From SpSt-539 sp964549445 (GTDB taxonomy: Bacteria; Planctomycetota; Phycisphaerae; UBA1845; UTPLA1), in NCBI GenBank assembly GCA_964549445.1, contig CAZJVS010000009.1, forward strand, positions 1 through 64,000: a stretch of DNA of 64,000 bases, written 5' to 3'. The notes under the pieces were generated by a model, which was not told where the DNA came from, searched no databases, and worked only from the letters and a program-made list of their open reading frames with translations. This document shows, one piece after another, positions 35,719 to 46,011 of the stretch. A program made the translations under genes and the position numbers. Position 1 is the first letter of the stretch. Each line of letters opens with the position of its first letter.

Positions 35719-35988
35719 ATGGAACTCCACAATCGCCTCGATACCTTGCTAAACCTCGCCCGCGAGCTGGAAATCGACATTCGCTCCGAGTCGCTCGGGG
35801 GCGAAGGCGGCGGAATGTGCGTTCTGCGCGGCCGCCGCGTGTTATTTGTGGACACAAGCGCCGACATCGAAACGCGCTACGAAAAGACGGTCGCAGCCAT
35901 GTCAGCATTGCCGGAACTCGACGGCCGATACGTGCCGCCCGAAGTTCGTGAAGATTTGGACCGGCTTGCCGGCCGGACAACGCCATGA
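35719..35988 (+). CDS. Hypothetical small protein upstream of glmM
   Basis: 89 residues from ATG 35719 (an in-frame TTG is at 35701). Family not recognised. Sequence is folded-looking: LHNRLDTLLNLARELEIDIR, then RGRRVLFVDTSADIETRYEK, VAAMSALPELDGRYVPPEVR. Its stop overlaps the glmM start by ATGA, so it is translationally coupled and very likely real. Confidence 0.65.
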   Translation: MELHNRLDTLLNLARELEIDIRSESLGGEGGGMCVLRGRRVLFVDTSADIETRYEKTVAAMSALPELDGRYVPPEVREDLDRLAGRTTP

Positions 35989-37328
35989 GTCTGATGATGA
36001 GCATCTCGGGCGTGCGCGGCATCATCGGCCAGACGATGACGCCTGTGCTCGCCGCCGAACTGGGCATGGCCTTCGGCTCCCACCTCGGCGGAGGAAAAGT
36101 GGTCATTGGCCGCGACTCGCGACCGAGCGGCCCGATGGTCCAGCGCGCGATCGTCGCCGGTTTGCTCGCCGCGGGGTGCGAAGTTGTCGAACTCGGAGTC
36201 GTGACGACGCCCGGCACGGCCCTGATGATCGGCCAATTGAAGGCCGCCGGCGGCGTCGTCGTGACTGCCAGCCACAACCCCGGCCAGTGGAACGGAATAA
36301 AGTTCCTGACACCCCAGGGTTTCGCACCGCCCGCCGACGAAGCCCAGCGCATCCTCGATCGCTATCGCGACAAGCAGTTTGCCTTGGCGCCGGTCGATCG
36401 CATGCAGCGCGCGACCTCAAACGAAGCGACGCACGATCGACACGTTGCGGCCGTCGTCGAGCAGGTCGATGCTGCCTCCATCAGGAAGCGCGGCTTCCAT
36501 GTCGTGCTCGACAGCGTTAACGGAGCCGGCGGGACCGGCGGCCGGATGCTCTTGGAGCACCTGGGATGCCGCGTAACCCACATCAACGCTGAACCGAGTG
36601 GCATCTTCGCCCACACCCCGGAGCCGACCGCTGAGAATCTGACCGGTCTCTGCGACGCAATGAAGTCGCACCGCGCCGACGTCGGATTCGCCCAGGACCC
36701 CGATGCCGACCGGCTGGCGATCGTCGACGAAACCGGCCGCTACATCGGCGAGGAGTACACGCTGGCACTCGCGGCGAAGCGCGTCTTCGCCCGCCGCCCC
36801 GGACCGGCCGCTGCAAACCTGTCCACGTCACGGATGATCGACGATCTCGCGGCCGCCGCCGGCGGTCCCTGCCGCGTTATCCGCACGCCGGTCGGCGAAG
36901 CGCACGTCGCCCGCGCGATGATGGCAAACAAGTGCGCCATCGGCGGCGAGGGCAATGGCGGCGTGATCCTGCCACAAGTGGTCTTTGTCCGCGACAGCTT
37001 TGTCGCGATGGCGTTAACCCTCGAACTTCTCGCGACCGAGAAACGTCCGCTCTCAGCGGTCGTCGATGGAATGCCGCGATACGCGATGATCAAGCTGAAG
37101 TACGAACTTGCGCCCACGCGCGTGGCCGCGTGGCTCGACCGCGTCCGATCGGCGACCGCGGGCGGTCGCGTCGAGTCCTCCGACGGCATCCGAATCGACT
37201 GGCCCGAGGGATGGGTTCACGTGCGGCCGTCCAACACCGAGCCGATCGCCCGTGTGATTGCGGAAGCTCGCGATGAGCCTACGGCTTCGTCGCTCGCGCG
37301 CCGCATGACCGACCTGTTGCCCGCATGA
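35985..37328 (+). CDS. glmM: Phosphoglucosamine mutase-type alpha-D-phosphohexomutase
   Basis: 447 residues. All four phosphohexomutase motifs: phosphoserine loop VVVTASHNPGQWNG (Ser96), metal loop DPDADRLAIV, sugar-binding GEGNGGVI and phosphate-binding RPSNTEPIARV. GlmM converts GlcN-6-P to GlcN-1-P for peptidoglycan and lipid A precursors; phosphomannomutase/phosphoglucomutase activity cannot be excluded from sequence. Starts MSLMMSISGVRGIIG, coupled to the upstream small gene. Confidence 0.85.
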   Translation: MSLMMSISGVRGIIGQTMTPVLAAELGMAFGSHLGGGKVVIGRDSRPSGPMVQRAIVAGLLAAGCEVVELGVVTTPGTALMIGQLKAAGGVVVTASHNPGQWNGIKFLTPQGFAPPADEAQRILDRYRDKQFALAPVDRMQRATSNEATHDRHVAAVVEQVDAASIRKRGFHVVLDSVNGAGGTGGRMLLEHLGCRVTHINAEPSGIFAHTPEPTAENLTGLCDAMKSHRADVGFAQDPDADRLAIVDETGRYIGEEYTLALAAKRVFARRPGPAAANLSTSRMIDDLAAAAGGPCRVIRTPVGEAHVARAMMANKCAIGGEGNGGVILPQVVFVRDSFVAMALTLELLATEKRPLSAVVDGMPRYAMIKLKYELAPTRVAAWLDRVRSATAGGRVESSDGIRIDWPEGWVHVRPSNTEPIARVIAEARDEPTASSLARRMTDLLPA

Positions 37329-37345
37329 TCGCCGGCGCGACGCGC

Positions 37346-38710
37346 TCACGGAAAGATCCCGCGCTCGCGGTACACACGTTCGAGTCGTGATAGGGCGACG
37401 ACGTACGCCGCTGTCCGCCAATCGGTCGACAGCTCCTTCGCCTTGGCCTGCACATGCTCGTAGGCGGCCATGAGCTTGCGGCGAAGCTGACGATCGACTT
37501 CCTCCAGTTCCCACGTTTCGCGGCGTTTGTTCTGCAGCCACTCGAAGTAGCTCACGATCACGCCGCCGGCATTGCAGAGAATGTCCGGAATGACGGCGAT
37601 GCCGCGCGATTGCAGGATCGCGTCACCCTGCGGATCGGTCGGGCCGTTGGCCCCCTCGGCCACGAGCCGTGCCTTCAGCCACGGGGCCGTCTCCGCCGTG
37701 ATCTGGTTCTCCATCGCGGCCGGGATAAACACGTCCACCGGCGTGCTCATGAACATGATGTGGTCGGCGAATTCGCCGCCGGGATATCGGAACACGCCGC
37801 CATGCGTGCGGGCGTAGTCGAGCAGGCGAATCGGATCGAGTCCCTCCGTGTTGCGCACCGCACCGGTGACGTCCTCGACCGCGACCAGCTTCGCGCCGGC
37901 AGCCGTCAGCAGCCGCGCCGCCCACGAGCCGACGTTTCCAAACCCCTGCACAGAGAACGTAGCGCCGCGGAGCGGCAGTCCGTGGTCGGTGGCCCAGCAC
38001 TGCACGCAGTTGGCGATGCCCTGGCCGGTCGCCTTTTCGCGTCCGAGACTTCCGCCAGACTCGACCGGCTTCCCGGTGACGATATGGATCTTGTTCTGCC
38101 GCTCGTGCGGCGGAATGGTGGACAGGTAAGTATCCATGAACCAGGCCATGATCTGGGCGTTCGTGTTCACGTCCGGCGCGGGGATGTCGTACTCCGGACC
38201 GATGTTGTCGCCGAGTGCAAAGGCGAAGCGGCGAGTGATCCGCTCGAGTTCGGCGATTGAAAATCGCGACGGGTCGATCTGAATGCCGCCCTTTGCACCA
38301 CCGAACGGAATTCCGGCCAGGGCACACTTCCAAGTCATCCAGGCCGCGAGGGCGCGGACTTCGTCAAGCTTGACGTCGGGATGGAATCGCAGACCACCCT
38401 TGAACGGACCAAGAACGTCGTTGTGCTGGACGCGATAGCCGGTGAAAACTTCGACTTCGCTATTGTCCAGCTTGACCGGGAAGTTCACGACGATTTCGTT
38501 CTTGGTGCGGGCCAGGATCTTGCGAATGCTGCGGTCGAGGTTCATGACGTCGGCCGCCTTGTTGTACTGATGCAAGACGTTGCCGAAGAGCCCCGCAGCC
38601 GCATTCGACGGCGGAACGTCGACGGCCGGTGGGGGTGCCGTCATGGCCTCGATCGGCTCCGCATCGACAGGAATTGTGGTCGTTTCGGTGGTCGTTTGTT
38701 GAATCGGCAT
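37346..38710 (-). CDS. gdhA: Glutamate dehydrogenase (Glu/Leu/Phe/Val family)
   Basis: 454 residues from ATG 38710 with GGAG 7 nt upstream. Family motifs: GPFKGGLRFHPDVKLDEVRA, the catalytic-lysine region FGGAKGGIQIDP, the dinucleotide fold FSVQGFGNVGSWAARLL and the conserved ending. A ~45-residue Thr/Pro-rich N-terminal extension is present (TTTETTTIPVDAEPIEAMTA) before the usual start. It interconverts 2-oxoglutarate plus ammonia and glutamate. It converges on glmM with 17 nt between. Confidence 0.92.
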   Translation of the reverse strand: MPIQQTTTETTTIPVDAEPIEAMTAPPPAVDVPPSNAAAGLFGNVLHQYNKAADVMNLDRSIRKILARTKNEIVVNFPVKLDNSEVEVFTGYRVQHNDVLGPFKGGLRFHPDVKLDEVRALAAWMTWKCALAGIPFGGAKGGIQIDPSRFSIAELERITRRFAFALGDNIGPEYDIPAPDVNTNAQIMAWFMDTYLSTIPPHERQNKIHIVTGKPVESGGSLGREKATGQGIANCVQCWATDHGLPLRGATFSVQGFGNVGSWAARLLTAAGAKLVAVEDVTGAVRNTEGLDPIRLLDYARTHGGVFRYPGGEFADHIMFMSTPVDVFIPAAMENQITAETAPWLKARLVAEGANGPTDPQGDAILQSRGIAVIPDILCNAGGVIVSYFEWLQNKRRETWELEEVDRQLRRKLMAAYEHVQAKAKELSTDWRTAAYVVALSRLERVYRERGIFP

Positions 38711-38773
38711 GACAGGTCTCCGAAAGCTTGTTCCAAACATCCGCGGAGGATCAGCGGCGCGGGCCGTTGACGG

Positions 38774-39331
38774 TTATCGATACTCCTCGCATCGCCAAAC
38801 ACCGCTCGCCGGCTTCGGGAATTGACACTCGGCACGAATCAGGCAGTCGGTGCAAAGACCGCGCGGCTGTTCCCGCGACGGCGACTCCGCCGACGCCTCG
38901 GGAATGACCAGCAGGCCGGGCCACTGAAGCGCGGCCCGTTCGCTGTACTCGTCCAGCTCGTCGGGCTCGTCATCCGTTCGCGCGGGGACGACACGTCCCG
39001 TCCACGGCGATTTGCTCACAATGCGGCCGGGGAGTTGGCAGATGCTCACGGCGTCGCCGTCCTCGGTCGCCAAAAGCTCGTCGGCCGGGCGCGACACGGC
39101 GCGACGGACGGGCTGCGACGATTCCGGGCGAATCTGGTCGGCCGCGACAAGCAACCCCGGCATGTTCACCGCCGACGTGTACTCGTACTCCGCGCTCTCG
39201 ATGAGCGCCGGGCTGATTTGTCCGATCGGCCGGCCCGTGTCCGACGCGGCGGCTCCACTTATCCTCGCCGCCGGCGAATTGGCGGTTCGCGTTGATCGGC
39301 GGGCACGCTTCTGAATCGTCATCGTTTTCAT
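38774..39331 (-). CDS. Hypothetical protein with C-terminal GVWxCEEY cysteine motif
   Basis: 185 residues, ATG at 39331 with GAGG 6 nt upstream. Not assigned to a named family. N terminus basic and Ala/Thr-rich. The C terminus LCTDCLIRAECQFPKPASGV followed by WRCEEYR is a compact cysteine motif (C..C.....C...P..GVW.CEEY) seen, from memory, at the end of small hypothetical proteins in planctomycetes and deltaproteobacteria; a metal-binding site is inferred. It is 63 nt upstream of gdhA in the same direction. Confidence 0.65.
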   Translation of the reverse strand: MKTMTIQKRARRSTRTANSPAARISGAAASDTGRPIGQISPALIESAEYEYTSAVNMPGLLVAADQIRPESSQPVRRAVSRPADELLATEDGDAVSICQLPGRIVSKSPWTGRVVPARTDDEPDELDEYSERAALQWPGLLVIPEASAESPSREQPRGLCTDCLIRAECQFPKPASGVWRCEEYR

Positions 39332-39542
39332 AACTCACCTCTTGGCGGCGCGATTTCGTTTTTGTCCTCGCCGCGTGGGACAACTTCGTCGGTACCAGGT
39401 GCAAGCGCGAGACCAGAGCGCGTCCAGCGTGCACGGACGCGCCGTCGCGACATAACGACTCAAGGCACCGATATTTATGTCATCCCGCCCGCGAACGTGC
39501 TTAACGCGCCCGGCTCGGCCGAGCTGGGGAGTTTTGTCTCAG

Positions 39543-39559
39543 CGGGGCGAATAGCCCCG
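39543..39559 (-). terminator. Possible hairpin downstream of the sigma-54 regulator gene
   Basis: CGGGGC-GAATA-GCCCCG, a 6-bp stem with 5-nt loop, 13 nt beyond the stop of the response regulator. No U-tract follows, so a terminator role is weak. Confidence 0.3.
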
Positions 39560-39571
39560 ATTTCGCGTGGG

Positions 39572-40920
<1,349 letters not shown>

Positions 40921-40924
<4 letters not shown>

Positions 40925-42663
40925 ACCGCTCCAGCCGGGGCGGGCTGCACCGAGCCGTTCGTCGTCCGGGGCAGAACGACCTTGAACATCGCTCCGCGTC
41001 CGGGAGCGCTCTCAACGTGAATCGTACCACCGTGCGCCGACACAATGCCAAGCACGACCGAGAGGCCCAGCCCCGTCCCTTCGCCCACATCCTTGGTCGT
41101 GAAGAAGGGCGTGAACAGCCGTTGCTTCGTCGCTTCATCCATCCCGAAGCCCGTGTCCTCAACACTCAAAACGACCGTGTCGCCCTCGTTCGCGGTACGA
41201 ACCGTCAGCTGTCCGCCCGACGGCATGGCCTGGATCGCGTTCACTGCGAGGTTGACCAGCACCTGCGTCATCTGAGACGGGTCGGCGGAGACGATCGACG
41301 ACTCCGGTGCAAGGTCGAGCCGCATGTCGATCGCGCCGCGCCGGCAGCGGGCTTCGAGAAAGTAGAGACTCTCTCGGATCAGATTGTTCAGGTCGAGGTC
41401 GATCCGCTGCGCCTGCGTCTGCCGTGCGAAGACCAGCAGTTTACGCACGACCTCGCGACCATGCATCGACGCTTTCACGATCTGTTCGACATCGCGCCGG
41501 GCCGGTTCAGGCAGGTCGGACGACCTCTGCAGCAGTTGCGCAAAGCCAAGGATATTGCCGAGCGGCTCGTTCAGCTCGTGCGCCACGCCGGCCGCCAACT
41601 GGCCGATCGTCGCGAGCCGGTCGGCGTGACGAAGTTGCTCCGCCAGGGCCGACCCGGCCGCGAGTGAATCGAAGCGTTCAACCAGCAGGGCGATGTCCCG
41701 CGCGATGCTTTCGATCAGCTTGCTCTCCTCGGCAAGGTACGCTCCAGCCACGAATTCCGGATGATCGCTGAGATAGACAACTTCGACGCGCCCCCGATCC
41801 TTCGACTTGACGACGATCGTCGCCGACAGCCGGTGACGCACTTCGTCAAACTCGACCGTCTCATATGCCCGTCCATCCACAACGATGCGGGCCGCGGCAA
41901 TCTCCGGAAACTGCATGGCAGCCGGAATGACATCGACGGCCGCCCGCAAAGCGGCCTCAATGGATCGATCGTGCTGTTGAACCAGTTGAGCCAGGCCATG
42001 CAGACAAGTCAGTTCCTTGATCCGCTCTCGCAGCCGAAATTGGGCCCGGCGATTGGCAATCGCCCGGCCGATGCCCGCCGCGACCTGCTCGAAACTGAAC
42101 AAATCCGAAACCCGGAATTGGGCTTCGCGGCGGCTCTTCAACACGACCAGCCCCGCGAACGGCGCCTCGATCTCCAGCGCCAGCAACAAGATCGATGGCC
42201 AGCGCGACAATTCGAGCGTCCGTCCAATCAGTTCGTCACGCGCGGCTTCAATCTGCTCGCGGCTCGAGCGATCGCAGGAGCAGAAAGCCGTCCGGGTCGC
42301 GCCCCCTTCAGTGCCCCCGTCGGCAATTCGCGTCATCAGTGTGCGAATTGCTTGAGTCAGCCGGAAGTCGCACGCAGCGCCCCGACCGTTCCTCGTCACG
42401 TCCTTCGCACCGACAGGTTCAAAGCTTGCCGGCTCCGGCGGCTCGAACGAACGATGCCAGTGATAGTCCTGCTCCTCGTCGGTGACCCAGAAATCCACGC
42501 AGTCGCAGCCGGTGAACTCGCGCAGGGCGTCGGAAGTCTCGTGGAGAAATTCGATTCGCGCAACCCCTTGCGTCCCGCATCGGGCAATCCGGCGGGCGAG
42601 TGCCCAGAAATCCTCCGGGCGCGAGGCGATCGGGTGTCCGGACATAGAAGTGCGTTCAGCCAT
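40921..42663 (-). CDS. Sensor histidine kinase (NtrB-like, partner of the sigma-54 regulator)
   Basis: 580 residues from ATG 42663; the frame continues to 42741 but lacks family-like sequence. No membrane segment. The N-terminal 380 residues contain a CDCVDFWVTDEEQDYHWH segment and two GAF/PAS-like regions, possible sensor modules. The kinase core has the H-box AAGVAHELNEPLGNILGFAQ, N-box LVNLAVNAIQAMPSGGQL and G boxes VEDTGFGMDEATKQRLFTPF and GEGTGLGLSVVLGIV. The C terminus overlaps the regulator start by 4 bases, so they form a two-component pair. The signal is not known. Confidence 0.9.
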
Positions 42664-42793
42664 GACGACCCTGCGACGTGTAGGAATCGTAGCCGGTAGG
42701 TTGGTGAATGTTAAAAGTGACTGTTCGATGTGTGCAGTCATCGTGGCGCACGACGACCGTCTCAGTCGGACTATGTCGAATCGACGCCGCTTC

Positions 42794-43345
42794 CTAAACC
42801 CACAGCCCCCACGCCGCCGCCGCGTCCGGATGTTTCTGCTCCCAGCCCTTCCGCACCAGCGTCAGGCCGTACGCGCAGCTCTCGAACTCCTCGCTCAGCC
42901 GCCGCAATACCTTCGCGGCCGGCCGCGTCCGGTCCGACGACAACTCCGACGCAATCGCGTACGAGCGCTTTCCCGTTTGCGGATAGTCGAGCAGCCCGTC
43001 CGCTGCGTGCGACCGCTTCATCTGCCCCAAACTCTCCGGATACAACCCCGTCCAGAACAGCGTGTAGTCGCCCACGTGCCGGTGCACGAACCGCCGATGC
43101 TCCGTGTCCGACGTCCCCGGCGGAGTCGCCGCCTGCGTAATCATGTCGGCTACTTGCTCCAGCCGCCGGCCGGACGAGTCGCGAAGCGGATAGACGTGAT
43201 CGATGTGGCAGAACTCGACGAGGAGATCGACCACGTACTCCACGACGCCCGGATCGCAGAGGCCGAGTTGCGTGTAGAAACTGTCTTCGACGAGCCCGCT
43301 GAACATGCGCTGCAGCGGGTGATTGTGGCGGATGCTGGCCTGCAT
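42794..43345 (-). CDS. Conserved hypothetical protein (GDYTLFWTGLYPE family)
   Basis: 183 residues, ATG at 43345. A helical, soluble protein starting MQASIRHNHPLQRMFSGLVE, with DPGVVEYVVDLLVEFCHIDH, GDYTLFWTGLYPESLGQMKR, GKRSYAIASEL and a C-terminal SCAYGLTLVRKGWEQKH. I recall similar uncharacterised proteins in planctomycetes and verrucomicrobia, but cannot name a function. It lies 130 nt upstream of the sensor kinase on the same strand. The 208-base region to psd (43346-43553) is a divergent promoter region with no other gene. Confidence 0.75.
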   Translation of the reverse strand: MQASIRHNHPLQRMFSGLVEDSFYTQLGLCDPGVVEYVVDLLVEFCHIDHVYPLRDSSGRRLEQVADMITQAATPPGTSDTEHRRFVHRHVGDYTLFWTGLYPESLGQMKRSHAADGLLDYPQTGKRSYAIASELSSDRTRPAAKVLRRLSEEFESCAYGLTLVRKGWEQKHPDAAAAWGLWV

Positions 43346-43553
43346 CGCTTGCCTCCCGCTCGGCCCCGTCGGACCCCGTATTCGTCCCTTCGACGGGCCG
43401 AAGCTCTATGCAATAGTATTCATTCGAGAATCGCCGGGGCAATTTCGCTCCGGCGAATCTCCCATCTTCATCATTATCGGCCGGGCGGCGGCGCGTACCT
43501 TCAAGACGCGTCCACCCATACAATACGCTCGGCTTGGGTACAGGGATTCTTCG

Positions 43554-44279
43554 ATGACGCTGGCTCGCGACGGATATCGTGAAATTGCAATCATCACGCT
43601 GCTTTTCGGCGGCGCGACCGCCATCCTCGCCGTCAAATTCTGGCCCGCCGCGATCGTGACTGGGATCCTATGGCTGGCCGGTCTCGCGTTTTTCCGCGTG
43701 CCCAACCGCCGCATCCCACTCGGCCCCGGCCTTCTTATTTCGCCCGCTGACGGGAAGGTGACCGACATCACGCCGATCGCACACGAGCCGAACATCGGCG
43801 GCCCGGCCCTGCGGATCGGAATCTTCCTCAGCGTGTTCGACGTGCACGTCAACCGCAGCCCGTGCGATGCGCGGGTCGTGAAGACACACTACAAACCGGG
43901 CGAGTTCCTCGACGCCCGCCACCCCCAGTGCGGCGATCGGAATGAGGCCAATACGACCGTGCTCGACCCGGACCCGCCGATCCCCGGACCCGTCGTCGTC
44001 CGCCAGATCGCCGGCCTGATCGCCCGCCGCATTGTCTGCCGCTTGAATCCCCAACAACAACTCAGCCGCGGCGAGCTGTTTGGCCTCATCAAATTCGGCT
44101 CGCGGACCGAGCTCATCGTCCCCGCGAACCGCGGCCTCGAACCCGCCGTTTCTATCGGCCAGCGCGTCGCCGGAGGCGCTACCATCCTCATGCGTCTGAC
44201 GTCGGCCGCGAGCCGGGAGACAAATCATGAAAATCGTCGGAAAGATCGACCCGAAGCCGCACCGGCTCCGTCTGCATGA
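43554..44279 (+). CDS. psd: Phosphatidylserine decarboxylase (short, type II-like)
   Basis: 241 residues, ATG at 43554. Two N-terminal hydrophobic segments (IAIITLLFGGATAILAVKFW, GILWLAGLAFF) then the Psd core: SPADGKVTDI, GIFLSVFDVHVNRSPCDARV, and the self-cleavage site within LIKFGSRTELIVP (Gly-Ser bond giving the pyruvoyl group). The size and FGS motif fit the short archaeal/bacterial Psd type. It makes phosphatidylethanolamine from the product of the next gene. Its C-terminal ~18 codons overlap pssA by 53 bases. Confidence 0.92.
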   Translation: MTLARDGYREIAIITLLFGGATAILAVKFWPAAIVTGILWLAGLAFFRVPNRRIPLGPGLLISPADGKVTDITPIAHEPNIGGPALRIGIFLSVFDVHVNRSPCDARVVKTHYKPGEFLDARHPQCGDRNEANTTVLDPDPPIPGPVVVRQIAGLIARRIVCRLNPQQQLSRGELFGLIKFGSRTELIVPANRGLEPAVSIGQRVAGGATILMRLTSAASRETNHENRRKDRPEAAPAPSA

Positions 44280-45180
44280 GCGTCGCCTTAAGGCGGTCGC
44301 CGTCCTGCCCGCCATGGCCACGCTCGGCAACCTTGTCTGCGGTCTCGGCGCGATTTACATGTGCATGCTCTCCTACGGGGCCGACGGCTCCGACCTCGCC
44401 GCCCAGACGCTCAACAGCACGCGCATTGAGAAGTTCTTCCCAACCTACCTCGCCATCGGCTGCTACCTGATCTTCCTTTCCAGTTTCTTCGACGGCATCG
44501 ACGGCCGGCTCGCCCGCCTCGCGCGTAAGACCAGCGAGTTCGGCGCGCAGCTCGACTCGCTTGCCGACATCATCAGCTTCGGCGTCGCGCCGGCCATGCT
44601 CGCCCTCGCCGTTGCCAAGCCGCTCCTGCCCGTTCAGCAACTCACGGAAGCGGCCCGAATGTGGTGGCGCGTCGAGTGGGTCATGTTCGCCGCCTACGCC
44701 TGTTGTGCCGCCCTCCGCCTCGCCCGCTTCAACGTCGAAAACGAAGAGGACGAATCCGCCCATCAGCGCTTCAAGGGGCTGCCCTCCCCGGGCGCCGCCG
44801 CCGCAATGGTCGGCCTCGTACTCGTTCACGAAGACATCATCCGCGCCTCGGGTATGAGCACCGCCTCCGTCTGGCTCGGCCGGGCCATGCCGTTCGTCGC
44901 CGCCGGGCTCGGATTGCTCATGGTCAGCCGGCTCCGGTACATCCACCTCGTCAATACGCTGCTGCGCGGGCGACGGTCGTTTGCGCAGGTCGTTCTGCTC
45001 GCATTCGCATTGCTCATCGGGCTCATCATCAAGCCGCAACTCACGTTCGCGATCCTCGCAACCGGCTACGCCGCCAGCGGGCCGATCTACTGGTTCTTTC
45101 GGCGCGAGTCGCATCGTGGCGCAGTGCCCGCGGCCGCGACCGCCGCTTCGCCGCCGCCGGCAAAGCACGACGCCGGATAG
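44227..45180 (+). CDS. pssA: CDP-diacylglycerol-serine O-phosphatidyltransferase
   Basis: 317 residues, multi-pass membrane protein. The CDP-alcohol phosphotransferase motif DG..AR........G...D...D is DGIDGRLARLARKTSEFGAQ followed by LDSLAD. It joins serine to CDP-diacylglycerol, feeding Psd. Start overlaps psd by 53 bases. The C terminus is Ala-rich and soluble. An ~35-residue stretch (GADGSDLAAQTLNSTRIEKF) between the first helices is a family-variable loop. Confidence 0.93.
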   Translation: MKIVGKIDPKPHRLRLHERRLKAVAVLPAMATLGNLVCGLGAIYMCMLSYGADGSDLAAQTLNSTRIEKFFPTYLAIGCYLIFLSSFFDGIDGRLARLARKTSEFGAQLDSLADIISFGVAPAMLALAVAKPLLPVQQLTEAARMWWRVEWVMFAAYACCAALRLARFNVENEEDESAHQRFKGLPSPGAAAAMVGLVLVHEDIIRASGMSTASVWLGRAMPFVAAGLGLLMVSRLRYIHLVNTLLRGRRSFAQVVLLAFALLIGLIIKPQLTFAILATGYAASGPIYWFFRRESHRGAVPAAATAASPPPAKHDAG

Positions 45181-45212
45181 ACGCCACTGCTCATGAACGC
45201 GACAATGCCCGC

Positions 45213-45563
45213 ATGAGCGATCCAACCACCACCGTTGCCGATCTGCGCAAGGCCGTCGCTGAGTTCGTCGACGCCCGCGACTGGCGGCAGTTCCACAACC
45301 CCAAGAATCTCGCCATGTCGATCGCCATCGAGGCCGCCGAACTGATGGAGCACTTCCAGTGGCTTGACCTTCCGGCCGCCGGCCGCATTGACCAATCGAA
45401 GGACGACATGCAGGAAATCCGCGAAGAACTCTCCGACGTGATCTGTTACGCCCTCTCGCTCGCCAACGTGCTCGAGATCGACGTCACGACCGCCCTCAAG
45501 GAAAAGCTCGTCAAGAACGCGGCCAAATACCCGGCCGAGCGCTTTCGCGGGCGATTTAAGTAG
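45213..45563 (+). CDS. MazG-like NTP pyrophosphohydrolase
   Basis: 116 residues, ATG at 45213. The MazG/dUTPase-like four-helix signature is present: EAAELMEHFQWL (ExxE) and EIREELSDVICYALSLANVL (ExxD), both needed for Mg binding. It resembles RS21-C6/dCTPase-type house-cleaning enzymes that hydrolyse (d)NTPs to NMP plus PPi. It follows pssA by 32 nt, apparently functionally unrelated. Confidence 0.88.
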   Translation: MSDPTTTVADLRKAVAEFVDARDWRQFHNPKNLAMSIAIEAAELMEHFQWLDLPAAGRIDQSKDDMQEIREELSDVICYALSLANVLEIDVTTALKEKLVKNAAKYPAERFRGRFK

Positions 45564-45605
45564 CGCCGAATCCACGGTCTTACGAACAATCGCGCCTCAA
45601 ACCAG

Positions 45606-45633
45606 TTGACATATTCCTATACGAGAATATATT
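45606..45633 (+). promoter_or_regulatory. Sigma-70-type promoter of the ArsR gene
   Basis: TTGACA (45606-45611), 16-nt spacer, TATATT (45628-45633). The start codon GTG at 45640 lies exactly where transcription should begin, implying a leaderless mRNA. Confidence 0.75.
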
Positions 45634-45637
45634 CTCG
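45622..45637. promoter_or_regulatory. Perfect 16-bp palindromic operator
   Basis: CGAGAATATATTCTCG reads the same on both strands and covers the -10 box and the presumed start site. It is the expected operator for autorepression by the ArsR dimer encoded next. Confidence 0.7.
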
Positions 45638-45639
45638 GT

Positions 45640-46011
45640 GTGCCAAGAGCCGCGACGACCTCCGACGTCTTCAACGCCATCGCCGAGCCGCGCCGTCGCA
45701 AGATCATCGACCTGCTCGCCGACGGTCGAACCCACCCGGTCGGCCGCCTGGTCGAGACGCTCCGAATCCCGCAGCCGGCCGTTTCGAAGCACTTGGGCGT
45801 GTTGCGAAAGGTCGGCGTGGTCAGCGTCGAGCGCCGCGGGCGCGAGCGCTATTACGGCTTGAACGGCCGGGAGCTCAAGCGCGTGCACGACTGGGTAAAG
45901 AGCTTTGAGCGGTTCTGGGCCCACCAGCTCATTCGCATCAAGCAGCGCGCCGAGCGCAAGGCAGCGGAGCAAACCGAGAAGACATCAGACCGAAAGGAGA
46001 AGAGAACATGA
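45640..46011 (+). CDS. ArsR-family transcriptional regulator
   Basis: 123 residues. Winged-helix DNA-binding domain: SDVFNAIAEPRRRKIIDLLA, LRIPQPAVSKHLGVLRKVGV and VSVERRGRERYYGLN. No ArsR metal-site cysteines (ELCVCDL) are present, so it belongs to the non-metal subgroup typically paired with SRPBCC proteins. Start GTG at 45640 follows the -10 box by 6 nt with no ribosome-binding site, so leaderless translation is likely. The C terminus is Lys/Glu-rich. It overlaps the SRPBCC gene by 4 bases (ATGA). Confidence 0.92.
   Translation: MPRAATTSDVFNAIAEPRRRKIIDLLADGRTHPVGRLVETLRIPQPAVSKHLGVLRKVGVVSVERRGRERYYGLNGRELKRVHDWVKSFERFWAHQLIRIKQRAERKAAEQTEKTSDRKEKRT

Noticed and set aside
39543..39559. 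Hairpin as a strong intrinsic terminator
   Set aside because: The stem is only 6 bp and no T-run follows on the minus strand.
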